64,000 nt of DNA, taken from contig NZ_LWCU01000002.1 in assembly GCF_001650405.1 (NCBI RefSeq), positions 53,849 to 117,848 on the forward strand, read 5' to 3'. The notes beneath the pieces were generated by a model. It was not told the DNA's origin and made no database searches. It saw only the letters and a program-made list of their open reading frames with translations. The stretch's first letter is position 1. The number at the start of each line of letters is the position of its first letter. The DNA is from Microbacterium sp. H83 (lineage in GTDB: Bacteria > Actinomycetota > Actinomycetes > Actinomycetales > Microbacteriaceae). Positions 34,142 through 44,776 of the stretch are shown in pieces. The position numbers and the translations under genes are program-made.

Positions 34142-34693
34142 ATGCGCGCCGCGGAAATCCAGGACGACCTTGCCCAGATCCTCGTCACCGAGGAGGAGAT
34201 CCTCGCGAAGCTCGACCAGCTCGCGGCCGAGGTGGCGGAGGACTACGCGGGCAAGGAGCTGATCCTGGTCGGCGTGCTCAAGGGCGCGGTCATGGTCATG
34301 GCCGACTTCGCACGAGCGCTGCCCTTCCACGCGCCGATGGACTGGATGGCCGTGTCGAGCTACGGTGCGAGCACGAAGTCGAGCGGCGTGGTGCAGATCC
34401 GCAAGGACCTCGACACCGACCTCAACGGCAAGCACGTGCTGATCGTCGAGGACATCATCGACTCGGGCCTCACCCTCAGCTGGCTGCTCGAGAACTTCGG
34501 CTCGCGCGGCGCCGCGTCCATCGAGGTCCTCGCGCTGCTCCGCAAGCCCGAGGCGGCGAAGGTGCACATCGACTGCAAGTACGTCGGCTTCGACATCCCC
34601 ACCGACTTCGTCGTCGGCTACGGGCTCGACTACGACGAGCGCTACCGCAACCTCCGCGACGTCGCGGTGCTCGCCCCGCACGTCTACTCCTGA
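34142..34693 (+). CDS. hpt: Hypoxanthine phosphoribosyltransferase
   Basis: 183 residues, the normal length. The PRPP-binding loop VLIVEDIIDSGLTLSW and the flexible-loop region WMAVSSYGASTKSSG are present. The enzyme salvages hypoxanthine and guanine to IMP and GMP. The ATG at 34142 follows a TAAAAT hexamer by six bases, so the mRNA is predicted to be leaderless. ftsH follows after 86 bases with its own candidate TACGCT element at 34765-34770. Confidence 0.96.
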   Translation: MRAAEIQDDLAQILVTEEEILAKLDQLAAEVAEDYAGKELILVGVLKGAVMVMADFARALPFHAPMDWMAVSSYGASTKSSGVVQIRKDLDTDLNGKHVLIVEDIIDSGLTLSWLLENFGSRGAASIEVLALLRKPEAAKVHIDCKYVGFDIPTDFVVGYGLDYDERYRNLRDVAVLAPHVYS

Positions 34694-34779
34694 CGGGGCC
34701 GCAGCGCGCCCCGGGCGCCGTACGCCGTGGGTGAACGCACAGCAGGCACCTAGCGCACCCGCGATACGCTGATCCGACC

Positions 34780-36780
<2,001 letters not shown>

Positions 36781-36783
36781 TCC

Positions 36784-37392
36784 GTGTCCGTCGATCGCGA
36801 CCGCGTCGAGCGGCTCACCAGGGAACTCCTCGAGGCGATCGGGGAGGACCCCGATCGGCCCGGACTGAGGCAGACGCCGGCGCGCATGGCCGAGCTGTAC
36901 TCGGAGTTCTTCGCCGGGATCGGCGAGGATGCCGCGGCACCCCTCGCACACACGATCAGCGTCTCGCGCGGGCCGGCTCCCGACACGCTCCCGTCGGGGG
37001 CCGTCCTGCTCCGCGACATCCGCTTCCGCTCCGTGTGCGAGCATCATCTGCTCCCGTTCGCGGGCCGCGCGCACATCGCCTATCTCCCGGGCGAGCAGGT
37101 CGTCGGGCTCGGTGCCCTCGTCCGCGTCGTCGAGACGCTGGCGACGCGCCCCCAGGTGCAGGAGCGCCTCGGGGAGCAGATCGCCGACACGATCGCCGAG
37201 AACCTCGACACCCGCGGCGTCCTCGTCGTGCTCGACGCGAGCCACGGCTGTGTCACGATGCGCGGCGGGCGGCAGCCCGAGGCGTCGACCCTCACCATCG
37301 CCGCTCGGGGCGAGTACACGGATGCCGTCGCCCGCGCCGAGCTGATCGCGCTGATCGGCTCGTCCGCCGGCTCGGGACTCGGACACGGATGA
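36784..37392 (+). CDS. folE: GTP cyclohydrolase I
   Basis: 202 residues, GTG start three bases after the ftsH stop. Zinc-site and catalytic motifs SVCEHHLLPF and HGCVTMRGG are present. It converts GTP to 7,8-dihydroneopterin triphosphate, the first step of folate synthesis. Its stop overlaps the ATG of folP (ATGA). First of four folate genes in pathway-related order. Confidence 0.96.
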   Translation: MSVDRDRVERLTRELLEAIGEDPDRPGLRQTPARMAELYSEFFAGIGEDAAAPLAHTISVSRGPAPDTLPSGAVLLRDIRFRSVCEHHLLPFAGRAHIAYLPGEQVVGLGALVRVVETLATRPQVQERLGEQIADTIAENLDTRGVLVVLDASHGCVTMRGGRQPEASTLTIAARGEYTDAVARAELIALIGSSAGSGLGHG

Positions 37393-38207
37393 CCGGCATC
37401 TGGGGCATCGTCAACGTCACCCCCGACTCGTTCTCCGACGGCGGGCGGTACTTCGACGTCGACCGGGCCGTCGCCCATGGACTGCGCCTGCGCGACGAGG
37501 GCGCGACGGTGCTCGACGTCGGCGGGGAGTCGACCAGGCCGGGCGCCGAGCGCGTCGGCCCCGAGGTGGAGCGGGAGCGCGTGCTGCCGGTGATCGAGCG
37601 CCTCGTCGCCGAGGGTGCTCCGGTCAGCATCGACACGTTCAACGCGTCGACCGCCGTCGCCGCGGTGGCGGCGGGCGCCCGCATCGTCAACGACGTGTCG
37701 GGCGGACTCGCCGACCCCGACATGCTTGCGGCGGTGGCGGCCTCCCGAGCCGACTACGCGATCGGCCACTGGCGCGGCTTCTCGGACGACATGTATGCCC
37801 ACGCCGAGTACCGACGGACGGCCCGTGAGGTGGCGGGGGAGCTGCAGGAGCGCGTCGGTGCCGCCGCAGCATCCGGCATCGCCCCGTCGCGTCTGATCGT
37901 CGACCCGGGAATCGGATTCGCGAAGGCGGGATCGCAGAACTGGGATGTGCTGCGCGGCCTCGACGAGATCGTGAACCTCGGCCCGCGCGTGCTCATCGGC
38001 ACGAGCCGCAAGCGATTCCTCGCGGAGACCCTTCGCGGGGCGCGGGGCGGCTCCGAAGCGGTGCCGGACGTGTCGGAGGCGCGACGCGACCTCGCGACCG
38101 CGGTCACGAGCGCGCTGGCCGTGCGTGCCGGCGTGTGGGCGGTGCGCGTGCACGACGTCGCCGCCACCCGCGACGCCCTCGCCGTCGCGCACGCCTGGGA
38201 GGGGTAG
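37389..38207 (+). CDS. folP: Dihydropteroate synthase
   Basis: 272 residues from the ATG at 37389, which overlaps the folE stop. Signatures IVNVTPDSFSDGG at the N-terminus, LDVGGESTRPGA and VDPGIGFAKAG are intact, and GTSRKRF near the C-terminus contributes to substrate binding. It joins p-aminobenzoate to the pterin diphosphate and is the target of sulfonamides. It is followed by folB after three bases. Confidence 0.96.
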   Translation: MTGIWGIVNVTPDSFSDGGRYFDVDRAVAHGLRLRDEGATVLDVGGESTRPGAERVGPEVERERVLPVIERLVAEGAPVSIDTFNASTAVAAVAAGARIVNDVSGGLADPDMLAAVAASRADYAIGHWRGFSDDMYAHAEYRRTAREVAGELQERVGAAAASGIAPSRLIVDPGIGFAKAGSQNWDVLRGLDEIVNLGPRVLIGTSRKRFLAETLRGARGGSEAVPDVSEARRDLATAVTSALAVRAGVWAVRVHDVAATRDALAVAHAWEG

Positions 38208-38210
38208 ATC

Positions 38211-38597
38211 ATGGATGCCATGGATGAGATCGTCCTCACCGGACTCACGGTCTTCGGGCACCACGGCGTGTACGACCACGAGCGCGAGGACGGCCAGGAC
38301 TTCACGATCGATCTGCGGCTGCGCATGCCCCTGCACGACGCCGCCCGGTCGGACGACGTCGTCGACACCGTGCACTACGGCGAACTGGCCGAGAAGGTCG
38401 CGGCGGTGGTCGCCGGCGAGCCGGTGAACCTCATCGAGACGCTCGCCGAGCGCATCGCCGACGTCGCGCTCGGCGACCCTCGCGTGCACTCGGTCAGGGT
38501 GACCGTGCACAAGCCGCACGCCCCCATCGCACTCGCGTTCTCCGACGTCGCGGTCACGGTCGACCGGGGCAGGACGCACCCGGAGGTGGCGCGATGA
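38211..38597 (+). CDS. folB: Dihydroneopterin aldolase
   Basis: 128 residues, normal for FolB. LTGLTVFGHHGVYDHEREDG and the glutamate in NLIETLAERIA match the active-site region of the family. It forms 6-hydroxymethyl-dihydropterin. Start at 38211 with GGGAGGGG upstream (38220 is also possible); its end overlaps folK by four bases. Confidence 0.95.
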   Translation: MDAMDEIVLTGLTVFGHHGVYDHEREDGQDFTIDLRLRMPLHDAARSDDVVDTVHYGELAEKVAAVVAGEPVNLIETLAERIADVALGDPRVHSVRVTVHKPHAPIALAFSDVAVTVDRGRTHPEVAR

Positions 38598-39133
38598 GCC
38601 GGAACCTGACGATCCCGCCGACCCTTCCCGGCCCGCGCGAACGACGGCCCGACGCGGTCGCGGTGGTGGCCTTCGGCGCCAATCTCGGCGACCGCGAGAG
38701 CACGATCCGCGCGGCCGCCGAGCGGATCGCGCGACTCCCGCTGGTGAGCGACGTGCGCCTGTCGTCGTTGTTCGAGACCGTGGCGCTGCGGCTCGACGGC
38801 CCCGATCCCGAGGCGCCCGGCTACGTCAACGCGGTCGCCCTGGTGACCACGAAGCTGGCGCCGTCGATCCTCCTCGGGATGATGCACGCCATCGAGGACG
38901 AGTACGGACGGGTGCGCGAGGAGCGATGGGGCGACCGCACGCTCGACCTCGACCTCATCGCGTACGGCGACGAGACGTCCGACGATGAGCGGCTGCAGCT
39001 GCCGCATCCGCGCGCGTTCGAGCGACTGTTCGTCCTCGAGCCCTGGCTCGACCTCGATGCGGACGCCGTGCTCCCCGGCCGGGGGAGGGTCGCCGATCTC
39101 GCGTCGGAGCTGCGCCGCGGGGATGCGCGATGA
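38594..39133 (+). CDS. folK: Hydroxymethyldihydropteridine pyrophosphokinase
   Basis: 179 residues. VVAFGANLGDRESTI at about 25-40 and WGDRTLDLDLIAYGDE with LPHPRAFERLFVLEPW are diagnostic of HPPK. It activates the pterin for FolP. ATGA overlaps on both sides link it to folB and to the DUF3180 gene. Confidence 0.95.
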   Translation: MSRNLTIPPTLPGPRERRPDAVAVVAFGANLGDRESTIRAAAERIARLPLVSDVRLSSLFETVALRLDGPDPEAPGYVNAVALVTTKLAPSILLGMMHAIEDEYGRVREERWGDRTLDLDLIAYGDETSDDERLQLPHPRAFERLFVLEPWLDLDADAVLPGRGRVADLASELRRGDAR

Positions 39134-39627
39134 AGCGCACATCCGTCGGACTCCTCATCGTCCTGGCCGTGCTGTCGGCCGGCGGGGGCTTCCTGCTCGA
39201 CCACATGCTCACCGTCATGGGGCGCACGACCTTCACGCCGTCGCTCCTGCTCCCGGTGCTGCTGCTGCTCATCGCCGCGGCATCGCTCGGCGTCGCCTGG
39301 CCGGTGCGCGCGAGCGTGCGCAGCGGCATCCGGATCGATCCCTTCCGCGCGACCAGGGCAGTGACCCTGGCGCGAGCGTCCTCGCTGCTGGGCGCGATCA
39401 TGGCCGGGCTGGGTGCGGGGCTCCTCGCTTTCCTCCTGTCCAGGCCGATCGATCCCCCGGTAGGGTCGACTGTGGCGATGCTGGCCCTGATCGGCAGCGC
39501 GGTGGTCCTCGTGATCGCGGCGCTCATCGCGGAACAGTTCTGCACACTGCCGAAGGATCCTGATGACTCAGAACCCAGAGATCGAGCCGGGGACGCCGGC
39601 CCCGCTGAATTCGGCGGAGGTCACTGA
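39130..39627 (+). CDS. DUF3180-domain membrane protein
   Basis: 165 residues with four predicted helices (about 5-27, 38-58, 82-102, 115-138). The family is actinobacterial, usually next to folK, and of unknown function. The last 22 codons, beyond the last helix, overlap the start of the next gene in another frame by 65 bases; that tail is hydrophilic and probably unimportant for the fold. Confidence 0.85.
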   Translation: MKRTSVGLLIVLAVLSAGGGFLLDHMLTVMGRTTFTPSLLLPVLLLLIAAASLGVAWPVRASVRSGIRIDPFRATRAVTLARASSLLGAIMAGLGAGLLAFLLSRPIDPPVGSTVAMLALIGSAVVLVIAALIAEQFCTLPKDPDDSEPRDRAGDAGPAEFGGGH

Positions 39628-40159
39628 CCTCGACGCCCTCGACCAGGGCACGTACTCCCGGGTCCGCACCGTGCGCAGCGAGTCCCGGCTGGAGCTGGAC
39701 GGGACCTGGCACCAGATCTCGCCTCGGTACGTCGTGTCGCAGGTGGTGCAGAACCTCATCTTCGTGGCCTTCGTGATCGCCGTGGCCGCCGTGCTCGCGC
39801 TGGCCCTGGATCAGACGTGGGCGTGGATCCCCGCGGGAGTGATCGTGCTCATCACGCTCCTCACGCTCGTGATCCTGCCCCGACAGGCGAAGGCCATCGG
39901 CTACATGCTGCGCTCCGACGACATCGTGTTCCGCAAGGGCATCCTGTGGCAGCGCATGATCGCCGTGCCGTACGGGCGCATGCAGCTCGTCGACATCACG
40001 CAGGGCCCCCTCGACCGGGGCTTCGGCGTTGCCCAGCTCAAGATGGTGACCGCCGCGGCGACCACCGGCGTGCAGATCCCCGGTCTCACGCAGGGTGCTG
40101 CCGAGGCGCTGCGCGACACGCTCATCGAGGTGGCCGAGACCCGCCGGACGGGCCTGTGA
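39563..40159 (+). CDS. Bacterial PH-domain (YdbS-like) membrane protein
   Basis: 198 residues. Two helices at about 55-95, followed by a bPH2 (DUF304) domain with RSDDIVFRKGILWQRMIAVPYGRMQLVDITQGP-type sequence (split here across residues 113-148). The start at 39563 has AAGGA about six bases upstream, supporting the 65-base overlap with DUF3180. In Bacillus, the YdbS/YdbT pair protects against certain bacteriocins; no function is known here. It pairs with the larger protein encoded next, which overlaps by a GTGA junction. Confidence 0.87.
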   Translation: MTQNPEIEPGTPAPLNSAEVTDLDALDQGTYSRVRTVRSESRLELDGTWHQISPRYVVSQVVQNLIFVAFVIAVAAVLALALDQTWAWIPAGVIVLITLLTLVILPRQAKAIGYMLRSDDIVFRKGILWQRMIAVPYGRMQLVDITQGPLDRGFGVAQLKMVTAAATTGVQIPGLTQGAAEALRDTLIEVAETRRTGL

Positions 40160-42144
40160 GCGAGCACGGCATCCCCGCGCCCGCCGACGCGCCGCAGGCG
40201 CCGCGGACGGAGTCGACGACCCTCGCCGACGGCGAGTGGCATCGGATGCATCCGCTCACCCCGCTCTTCAAGGGCGGGCTGGCTCTCATCATCATCGCGG
40301 GCATCGCGATCGCCAACCTCCGCGACCGTCTGATCGCCTGGGCGGTGGACCTCTTCTCGCCCGAGGCCCACTACAGCGACTACCAGAGCGGCGACCCTGT
40401 CGACTGGGTGCTCGAGAACAACCTCATCGTCATCGTGCTCCTCAGCGTGCTCGCGCTGGTGGTCGTACTGGTCGGCATCTTCTGGTTCGTGTGGCGGTTC
40501 CAGCAGTTCCGCATCACGGGCGACCACGTCGAGGTGCGCAAGGGCATCGTCTTCCGCTCGCACCGCCGGGCGCCTCTCGACCGCGTGCAGGGCGTCAACC
40601 TCACGCGTCCGTTCCCCGCTCGCATCATCGGGCTCGCGAAGCTCGAGGTCGTCGGCGCCGGGACCGACTCCAATGTCGAGCTGGAGTACCTCGCGACCGC
40701 TCGGGCCGAGTCGGTCCGCACCGACATCCTGCGCCTCGCCTCGGGGGCCCGTGCGGCGCGGCAGAGCGGCGGCGCGGCATCCGCGGTCCGGCCCGCCGAT
40801 GCCGGTGCGGCGACGCCGGGCGCTCCCGTCTCCGGGCGCTCGCACCTGGTCGGCACGATGAACGACGGAGTGAACGGCCTCATCAGCGGCGTCGACCTGT
40901 CGGACGTCGCCCCCGAGAGCGTCGTCAAGATCCCCACGGGACGACTGGTCGGATCGCAGCTGATCTCGAGCGTGCTCTGGATCGTCTTCTTCGGGGTGAT
41001 CTTCCTCGTCGCGATCGGCGGCATCTCGATCGGAGCCCTGATCGACGGCGAGCCGGTGGGCAGCCTGATCGGCCTGGGCATCGGTCTCGGCATCGGCATC
41101 CCGATGGTGATCGCGGTCGTCGGAATCACCTGGGCGCAGATCTCGAAGTCGCTGCGCTACTCGATCGCGCCGACGCCCGACGGCGTGCGCATCACCTATG
41201 GGCTCCTGACGACCGTGACCGAGACGCTGCCGCCCGGACGCATCTTCGCGGTGGAGGTGACGCAGTCGCTGCTGTGGCGCCCGTTCGGCTGGTGGACCAT
41301 CAAGATCAACCGGATGAGCGGCAAGAGCGCCGCCCAGCAGCAGTCCGGCAGCGCCCAGCAGTTCAACATCGTGCTGCCGGTCGGCAAGCGCGCGGACGTC
41401 GAGCGCGTGCTCGCGCTGATCCTGCCCGATGCTCCCGTCGCCGACATCCCGCTGGTGTGGGAGCACGGCATCCTCGGTCCGGTGGAGGGCGACCCATATC
41501 GCACCATGCCGCGCCGAGCATGGTGGCGTCGTCCGCTGTCGTGGAAGAGGCACGGATTCGCGATGACCGAGTTCGGTGTCCTGCTGCGCCGCGGCATCGT
41601 GTGGCGCAAGCTCGCGATCTTCCCGCTCGCCCGGCTGCAGGGACTCTCGCTGTCGCAGGGGCCGATCGACCGCGCCCAGGGGCTGTCCGGCGCGCAGGTG
41701 CACTCGGTGCAGGGTGTCATCACCGGATACCTCTCCGGTCTGGAGCGCGACGATGCCCTGTTCCTCCTCGACGGCGTCAGCGCCGCCGCCGCGGCAGCCG
41801 CGGAGCGCGACCACACGCATCGCTGGGGCGAGTACGTGACGGATGCCGCAGGCGACGAGGTCCCCGGCGGCTACCCTTCCGCGGATCAGGGAGCCGCCGC
41901 CCCGCGGCATCCCTCCTCTCCGCCGGCGCTCGTGCCGCCGCCGTACGTCGCGCCCGCGGGAGCCCCGCAGGTTCCCGCCCCACAGGCTCCCGGGGCGACC
42001 CCCGTGCCGCCGCCGTACGTCGCGCCTGCGGGAGCCCCGCCGGCTCCCGGCACGCCGCCTGTGCCGCCGCCCTACGTCGCGCCGCCGGCTCCTCCCGCTC
42101 CACCCGCTCCACCGGCTCCACCGCGGGCTCCGTCCGGTGAGTGA
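40156..42144 (+). CDS. Multi-PH-domain (YdbT-like) membrane protein with Pro-rich tail
   Basis: 662 residues from the GTG at 40156, overlapping the stop of the YdbS-like gene. Three bPH2 domains are seen, each after hydrophobic helices: FRITGDHVEVRKGIVFRSHR (about 115-135), YSIAPTPDGVRITYG (about 335-350) and FAMTEFGVLLRRGIVWRKLA (about 455-480). The last 80 residues are Pro/Ala-rich, with the unit VPPPYVAPAGAP repeated about three times. The pair with the upstream PH protein is conserved, and both may form one membrane complex. The Pro-rich tail is probably cytoplasmic and disordered. Confidence 0.87.
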   Translation: MSEHGIPAPADAPQAPRTESTTLADGEWHRMHPLTPLFKGGLALIIIAGIAIANLRDRLIAWAVDLFSPEAHYSDYQSGDPVDWVLENNLIVIVLLSVLALVVVLVGIFWFVWRFQQFRITGDHVEVRKGIVFRSHRRAPLDRVQGVNLTRPFPARIIGLAKLEVVGAGTDSNVELEYLATARAESVRTDILRLASGARAARQSGGAASAVRPADAGAATPGAPVSGRSHLVGTMNDGVNGLISGVDLSDVAPESVVKIPTGRLVGSQLISSVLWIVFFGVIFLVAIGGISIGALIDGEPVGSLIGLGIGLGIGIPMVIAVVGITWAQISKSLRYSIAPTPDGVRITYGLLTTVTETLPPGRIFAVEVTQSLLWRPFGWWTIKINRMSGKSAAQQQSGSAQQFNIVLPVGKRADVERVLALILPDAPVADIPLVWEHGILGPVEGDPYRTMPRRAWWRRPLSWKRHGFAMTEFGVLLRRGIVWRKLAIFPLARLQGLSLSQGPIDRAQGLSGAQVHSVQGVITGYLSGLERDDALFLLDGVSAAAAAAAERDHTHRWGEYVTDAAGDEVPGGYPSADQGAAAPRHPSSPPALVPPPYVAPAGAPQVPAPQAPGATPVPPPYVAPAGAPPAPGTPPVPPPYVAPPAPPAPPAPPAPPRAPSGE

Positions 42145-42841
42145 GCCCTCCCGTCGGGACGGACGTCTCGGCGTCGGCATCATCGGCGCGGGGCGGGTCG
42201 GTCCGGTGATCGGGGCGGCACTCGCCGGCGCCGGGCACGCCATCACCGGCATCACCAGCGGCTCGGATGACGATCGCGCCTCTGCGGTCCTCCCCGACGT
42301 GCCGATCCTCGATCCGCTCGACGTCGTCCGCCGCAGCGAGCTGGTGGTCGTCGCCGTTCCGCACGATCAGCTGGCATCGCTGATCGCGGGGATCGCCGAG
42401 GTGGGCGGCTGGCAGATGGGGCAACTCGTGCTCCACACCGACCCGGGGCACGGCATCGAGGTGCTGCGTCCGGCCGCCGAGCGCGGCGCCATCCCTCTCG
42501 CGGTGCACCCCGCCATCGCCTTCACCGGGACGACCATCGACCTGCGCCAGCTGCAGGCGAGCTATGCGGCCGTCACCGCCCCGGCGGCGGTGCTGCCGAT
42601 CGCACAGGCACTGGCGGTGGAGATGGGATGCGAGCCGGTCGTCATCGCCGACGCCGACCGCGCGGCGTACGCGGATGCGATCGAGACGGCGACCGCCTTC
42701 TCGCGGTCGATCATCGCGCAGTCGACGGCGCAGCTCCGCGGTATCGGCGTCGAGAACGCGGGGGGCTACCTGTCGGCGCTCGTGCAGTCGGCCGTGGAGA
42801 CCGCGCTTCGCGATGCGTCGGGTCCGCCGCCGCTGATCTGA
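42137..42841 (+). CDS. Rossmann-fold / DUF2520 protein
   Basis: 234 residues from the GTG at 42137, overlapping the previous stop by eight bases. N-terminal NAD(P)-binding site VGIIGAGRVGPVIGAALAGAG, then a helical DUF2520 domain (AVHPAIAFTGTTIDLRQL, then helices from about 165). The fold resembles prephenate or pyrroline-carboxylate reductases; the reaction is unknown. In many Actinobacteria this gene lies upstream of panC, but here the next plus-strand gene is lysS and no panC is present in the window. Confidence 0.85.
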   Translation: MSEPSRRDGRLGVGIIGAGRVGPVIGAALAGAGHAITGITSGSDDDRASAVLPDVPILDPLDVVRRSELVVVAVPHDQLASLIAGIAEVGGWQMGQLVLHTDPGHGIEVLRPAAERGAIPLAVHPAIAFTGTTIDLRQLQASYAAVTAPAAVLPIAQALAVEMGCEPVVIADADRAAYADAIETATAFSRSIIAQSTAQLRGIGVENAGGYLSALVQSAVETALRDASGPPPLI

Positions 42842-42893
42842 CGTCCGGCGCGCGGCGGGAGGCCCTGTCGCGGTCGCGGACTCCGGCGCATCG

Positions 42894-44696
42894 TCAGCGG
42901 CCGCCGGAGAACCCGCCGCCTCCGCCGCCCCCGGAGAACCCGCCGCCGAACGAACCGCCGCCGCTCGACGACGAGCTCGCGCTCGGGGCGGAGTAGCTCG
43001 CCGCCGCGTGCGATGTCGCCGTGAAGGCGATCAGCTGGCTGCGGAGGAACGGCGCGCTCGGATCCCCGATCCACGACGCGCCGCGCTGCTCGAACGCGTA
43101 GACGTGCTCGAGCACGTCGCCCCATTCGTCCTCCATGCCGAAGAGCATCGCGTAGGGGAGCAGGCGCTCGTAGACGACGATCACGTTCGCGCTCCCGTCC
43201 TGCCGCCGTTCGGCACCCGCATACGACTGGAGCATCTGCAGCCGGTCCGCCTCGGCCACGCGGATGAACTCCTTCACGCCCAGGAGGTACTCGTAGGTGC
43301 GCGCCCCCTCGGGCGTGAGCACGGTGTGCCTGGAGAACGTGTAGAGCGAGGAGCAGAGGACCAGGAAGAGTCCGAAGGAGATGGCCACGAACGCGGGGAT
43401 GGCGGTCACCCGGCCGGCGATGAGCCCCCACAGCCCCAGCCCGAACCCGGCCAGCGCCACCGCGATCGCACACCACTGCAGGATCACGGCGGCGCGGCTC
43501 CGGGCCTTCGTCGTCAGGCCGCGGGCGGCGGCCGCGGCGGTGCCGCTGCTCGCGAGGGTCTTCATCCGAGCGGCGAACTCCTCGCTGGTGGACGGCAGCT
43601 CGGCGACGCCGTCGGCGTCGGCGCCGGCGAAGAGGGCGGCGAGGGCCTCCTCGTCGAGCTGATCGGGCATCGGTGCGCGGGGGAGGCGTCGCAGGCGCGG
43701 ATCCACCACGGCCGTCCCCTCCTCGATGCGGAGTGCGCCGTGAACGGCGAGGTGCACGATCTCCGCCGGGATCGCGTCCTTCGAACCGGGGACCAGTGCG
43801 GCGGCGAGGAGGGGCGGCAGCGAGCCCGGGACGTCGTACTGCGCGATGACGATCCCGCTCGCCCTGCGGCGGGATCGCTTCGTGGAGGACACCGCGAACC
43901 AGCCGGCGACGGCGATGCCGAGTCCCCCGAGAGCGGCGATCGCGGGCACCGTGTCGGTCACGGGATCGGGCAGGCGCGCGGCGGGCTGGGTGGCTGTGCC
44001 GGCATCGAAGCCGATCGCGACCGTGACGCCCTGGCCCGGTGCGAGATCGACGGCCTCGACGCCGAAGGTCGACCCGTCGGCTGTGAGCGGGCATTCGTCC
44101 GTCGTCCCGGAGTAGCCGATGTAGCAGCGCGCGTCTCCCGTGAGGCTCTCGGTGAGAGCGTCGTCGAGCACGATGTCGGCTGAGAAGCTCTCGATCGCCT
44201 GCGTGCTGTCCAGCGGCAGCAGATCCCAGTAGAACTCGTCGACCCCGGTGTCCGCCGCGAGCACGACGTCGCGCATCTCGTAGTCGATCACGTACGTGGT
44301 GAGGCCGCGCACGTAGTCGTCGTCGCCGGTGAGGACGTACAGCAGGCCGTCGTCCTCGTCGGTCTCGAACGGCACGGCGGCACCGTCCTGGTCGGTCACC
44401 GACAGCACGCGCACGTCGAGCCAGGCGTTCTCGTAGGAGGTCGGAAGGCCGCGGACGATCCCCTTGTTCTGGTCGGTGTCGGGGAACCGCGCCGTGAGCG
44501 CCTCGGTGACGTGCAGGTGCGCGCGTCCCTCCGCATCGAGGCCGAGCTCGTAGCGGGCGTCCCACTCGGCGTACGAGAAGTCGTCGACGTCGGCGGAGGG
44601 GGCGGAGGCGGCGGAGGCGGCGGATGCCGGCAGGAGCAGTGCGCCCGCCGCGAGGGCTGAAGCGATGAGTGCGGGGCCGAGACGGGTGGCTGCCAT
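42894..44696 (-). CDS. DUF2207-domain exported membrane protein
   Basis: 600 residues. Signal peptide of about 31 residues ending in ASA, an extracytoplasmic DUF2207 domain (about 35-260, with [20 protein letters not shown] at its start), a helix near 262-282, a cytoplasmic part, two helices near 410-450, and a Ser/Gly-rich tail with the repeats GGGFSGG. Function is unknown; the family is a widespread predicted membrane protein. The ATG at 44696 is fixed by TAGCCT six bases upstream. It is divergent from lysS. Confidence 0.85.
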   Translation of the reverse strand: MAATRLGPALIASALAAGALLLPASAASAASAPSADVDDFSYAEWDARYELGLDAEGRAHLHVTEALTARFPDTDQNKGIVRGLPTSYENAWLDVRVLSVTDQDGAAVPFETDEDDGLLYVLTGDDDYVRGLTTYVIDYEMRDVVLAADTGVDEFYWDLLPLDSTQAIESFSADIVLDDALTESLTGDARCYIGYSGTTDECPLTADGSTFGVEAVDLAPGQGVTVAIGFDAGTATQPAARLPDPVTDTVPAIAALGGLGIAVAGWFAVSSTKRSRRRASGIVIAQYDVPGSLPPLLAAALVPGSKDAIPAEIVHLAVHGALRIEEGTAVVDPRLRRLPRAPMPDQLDEEALAALFAGADADGVAELPSTSEEFAARMKTLASSGTAAAAARGLTTKARSRAAVILQWCAIAVALAGFGLGLWGLIAGRVTAIPAFVAISFGLFLVLCSSLYTFSRHTVLTPEGARTYEYLLGVKEFIRVAEADRLQMLQSYAGAERRQDGSANVIVVYERLLPYAMLFGMEDEWGDVLEHVYAFEQRGASWIGDPSAPFLRSQLIAFTATSHAAASYSAPSASSSSSGGGSFGGGFSGGGGGGGFSGGR

Positions 44697-44702
44697 GCCT
44701 CG

Positions 44703-44708
44703 AGGCTA
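44703..44708 (-). promoter_or_regulatory. -10 element TAGCCT of the DUF2207 gene, leaderless start
   Basis: Ends six bases before the ATG at 44696 on the minus strand. Confidence 0.55.
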
Positions 44709-44734
44709 TCGAGACTCCGCCACAGGAAGCGGGA

Positions 44735-44758
44735 CCCGACCTCGGTAAACTGGTCGGG
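44735..44758 (+). promoter_or_regulatory. lysS promoter with flanking inverted repeat
   Basis: A TAAACT hexamer (44746-44751) lies between perfect 7-bp arms CCCGACC (44735-44741) and GGTCGGG (44752-44758). Transcription would start at about 44758, with AAGGAG before the ATG at 44777. The arms could be an operator. Confidence 0.5.
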
Positions 44759-44776
44759 ACTTTCAAGGAGCCCCGA

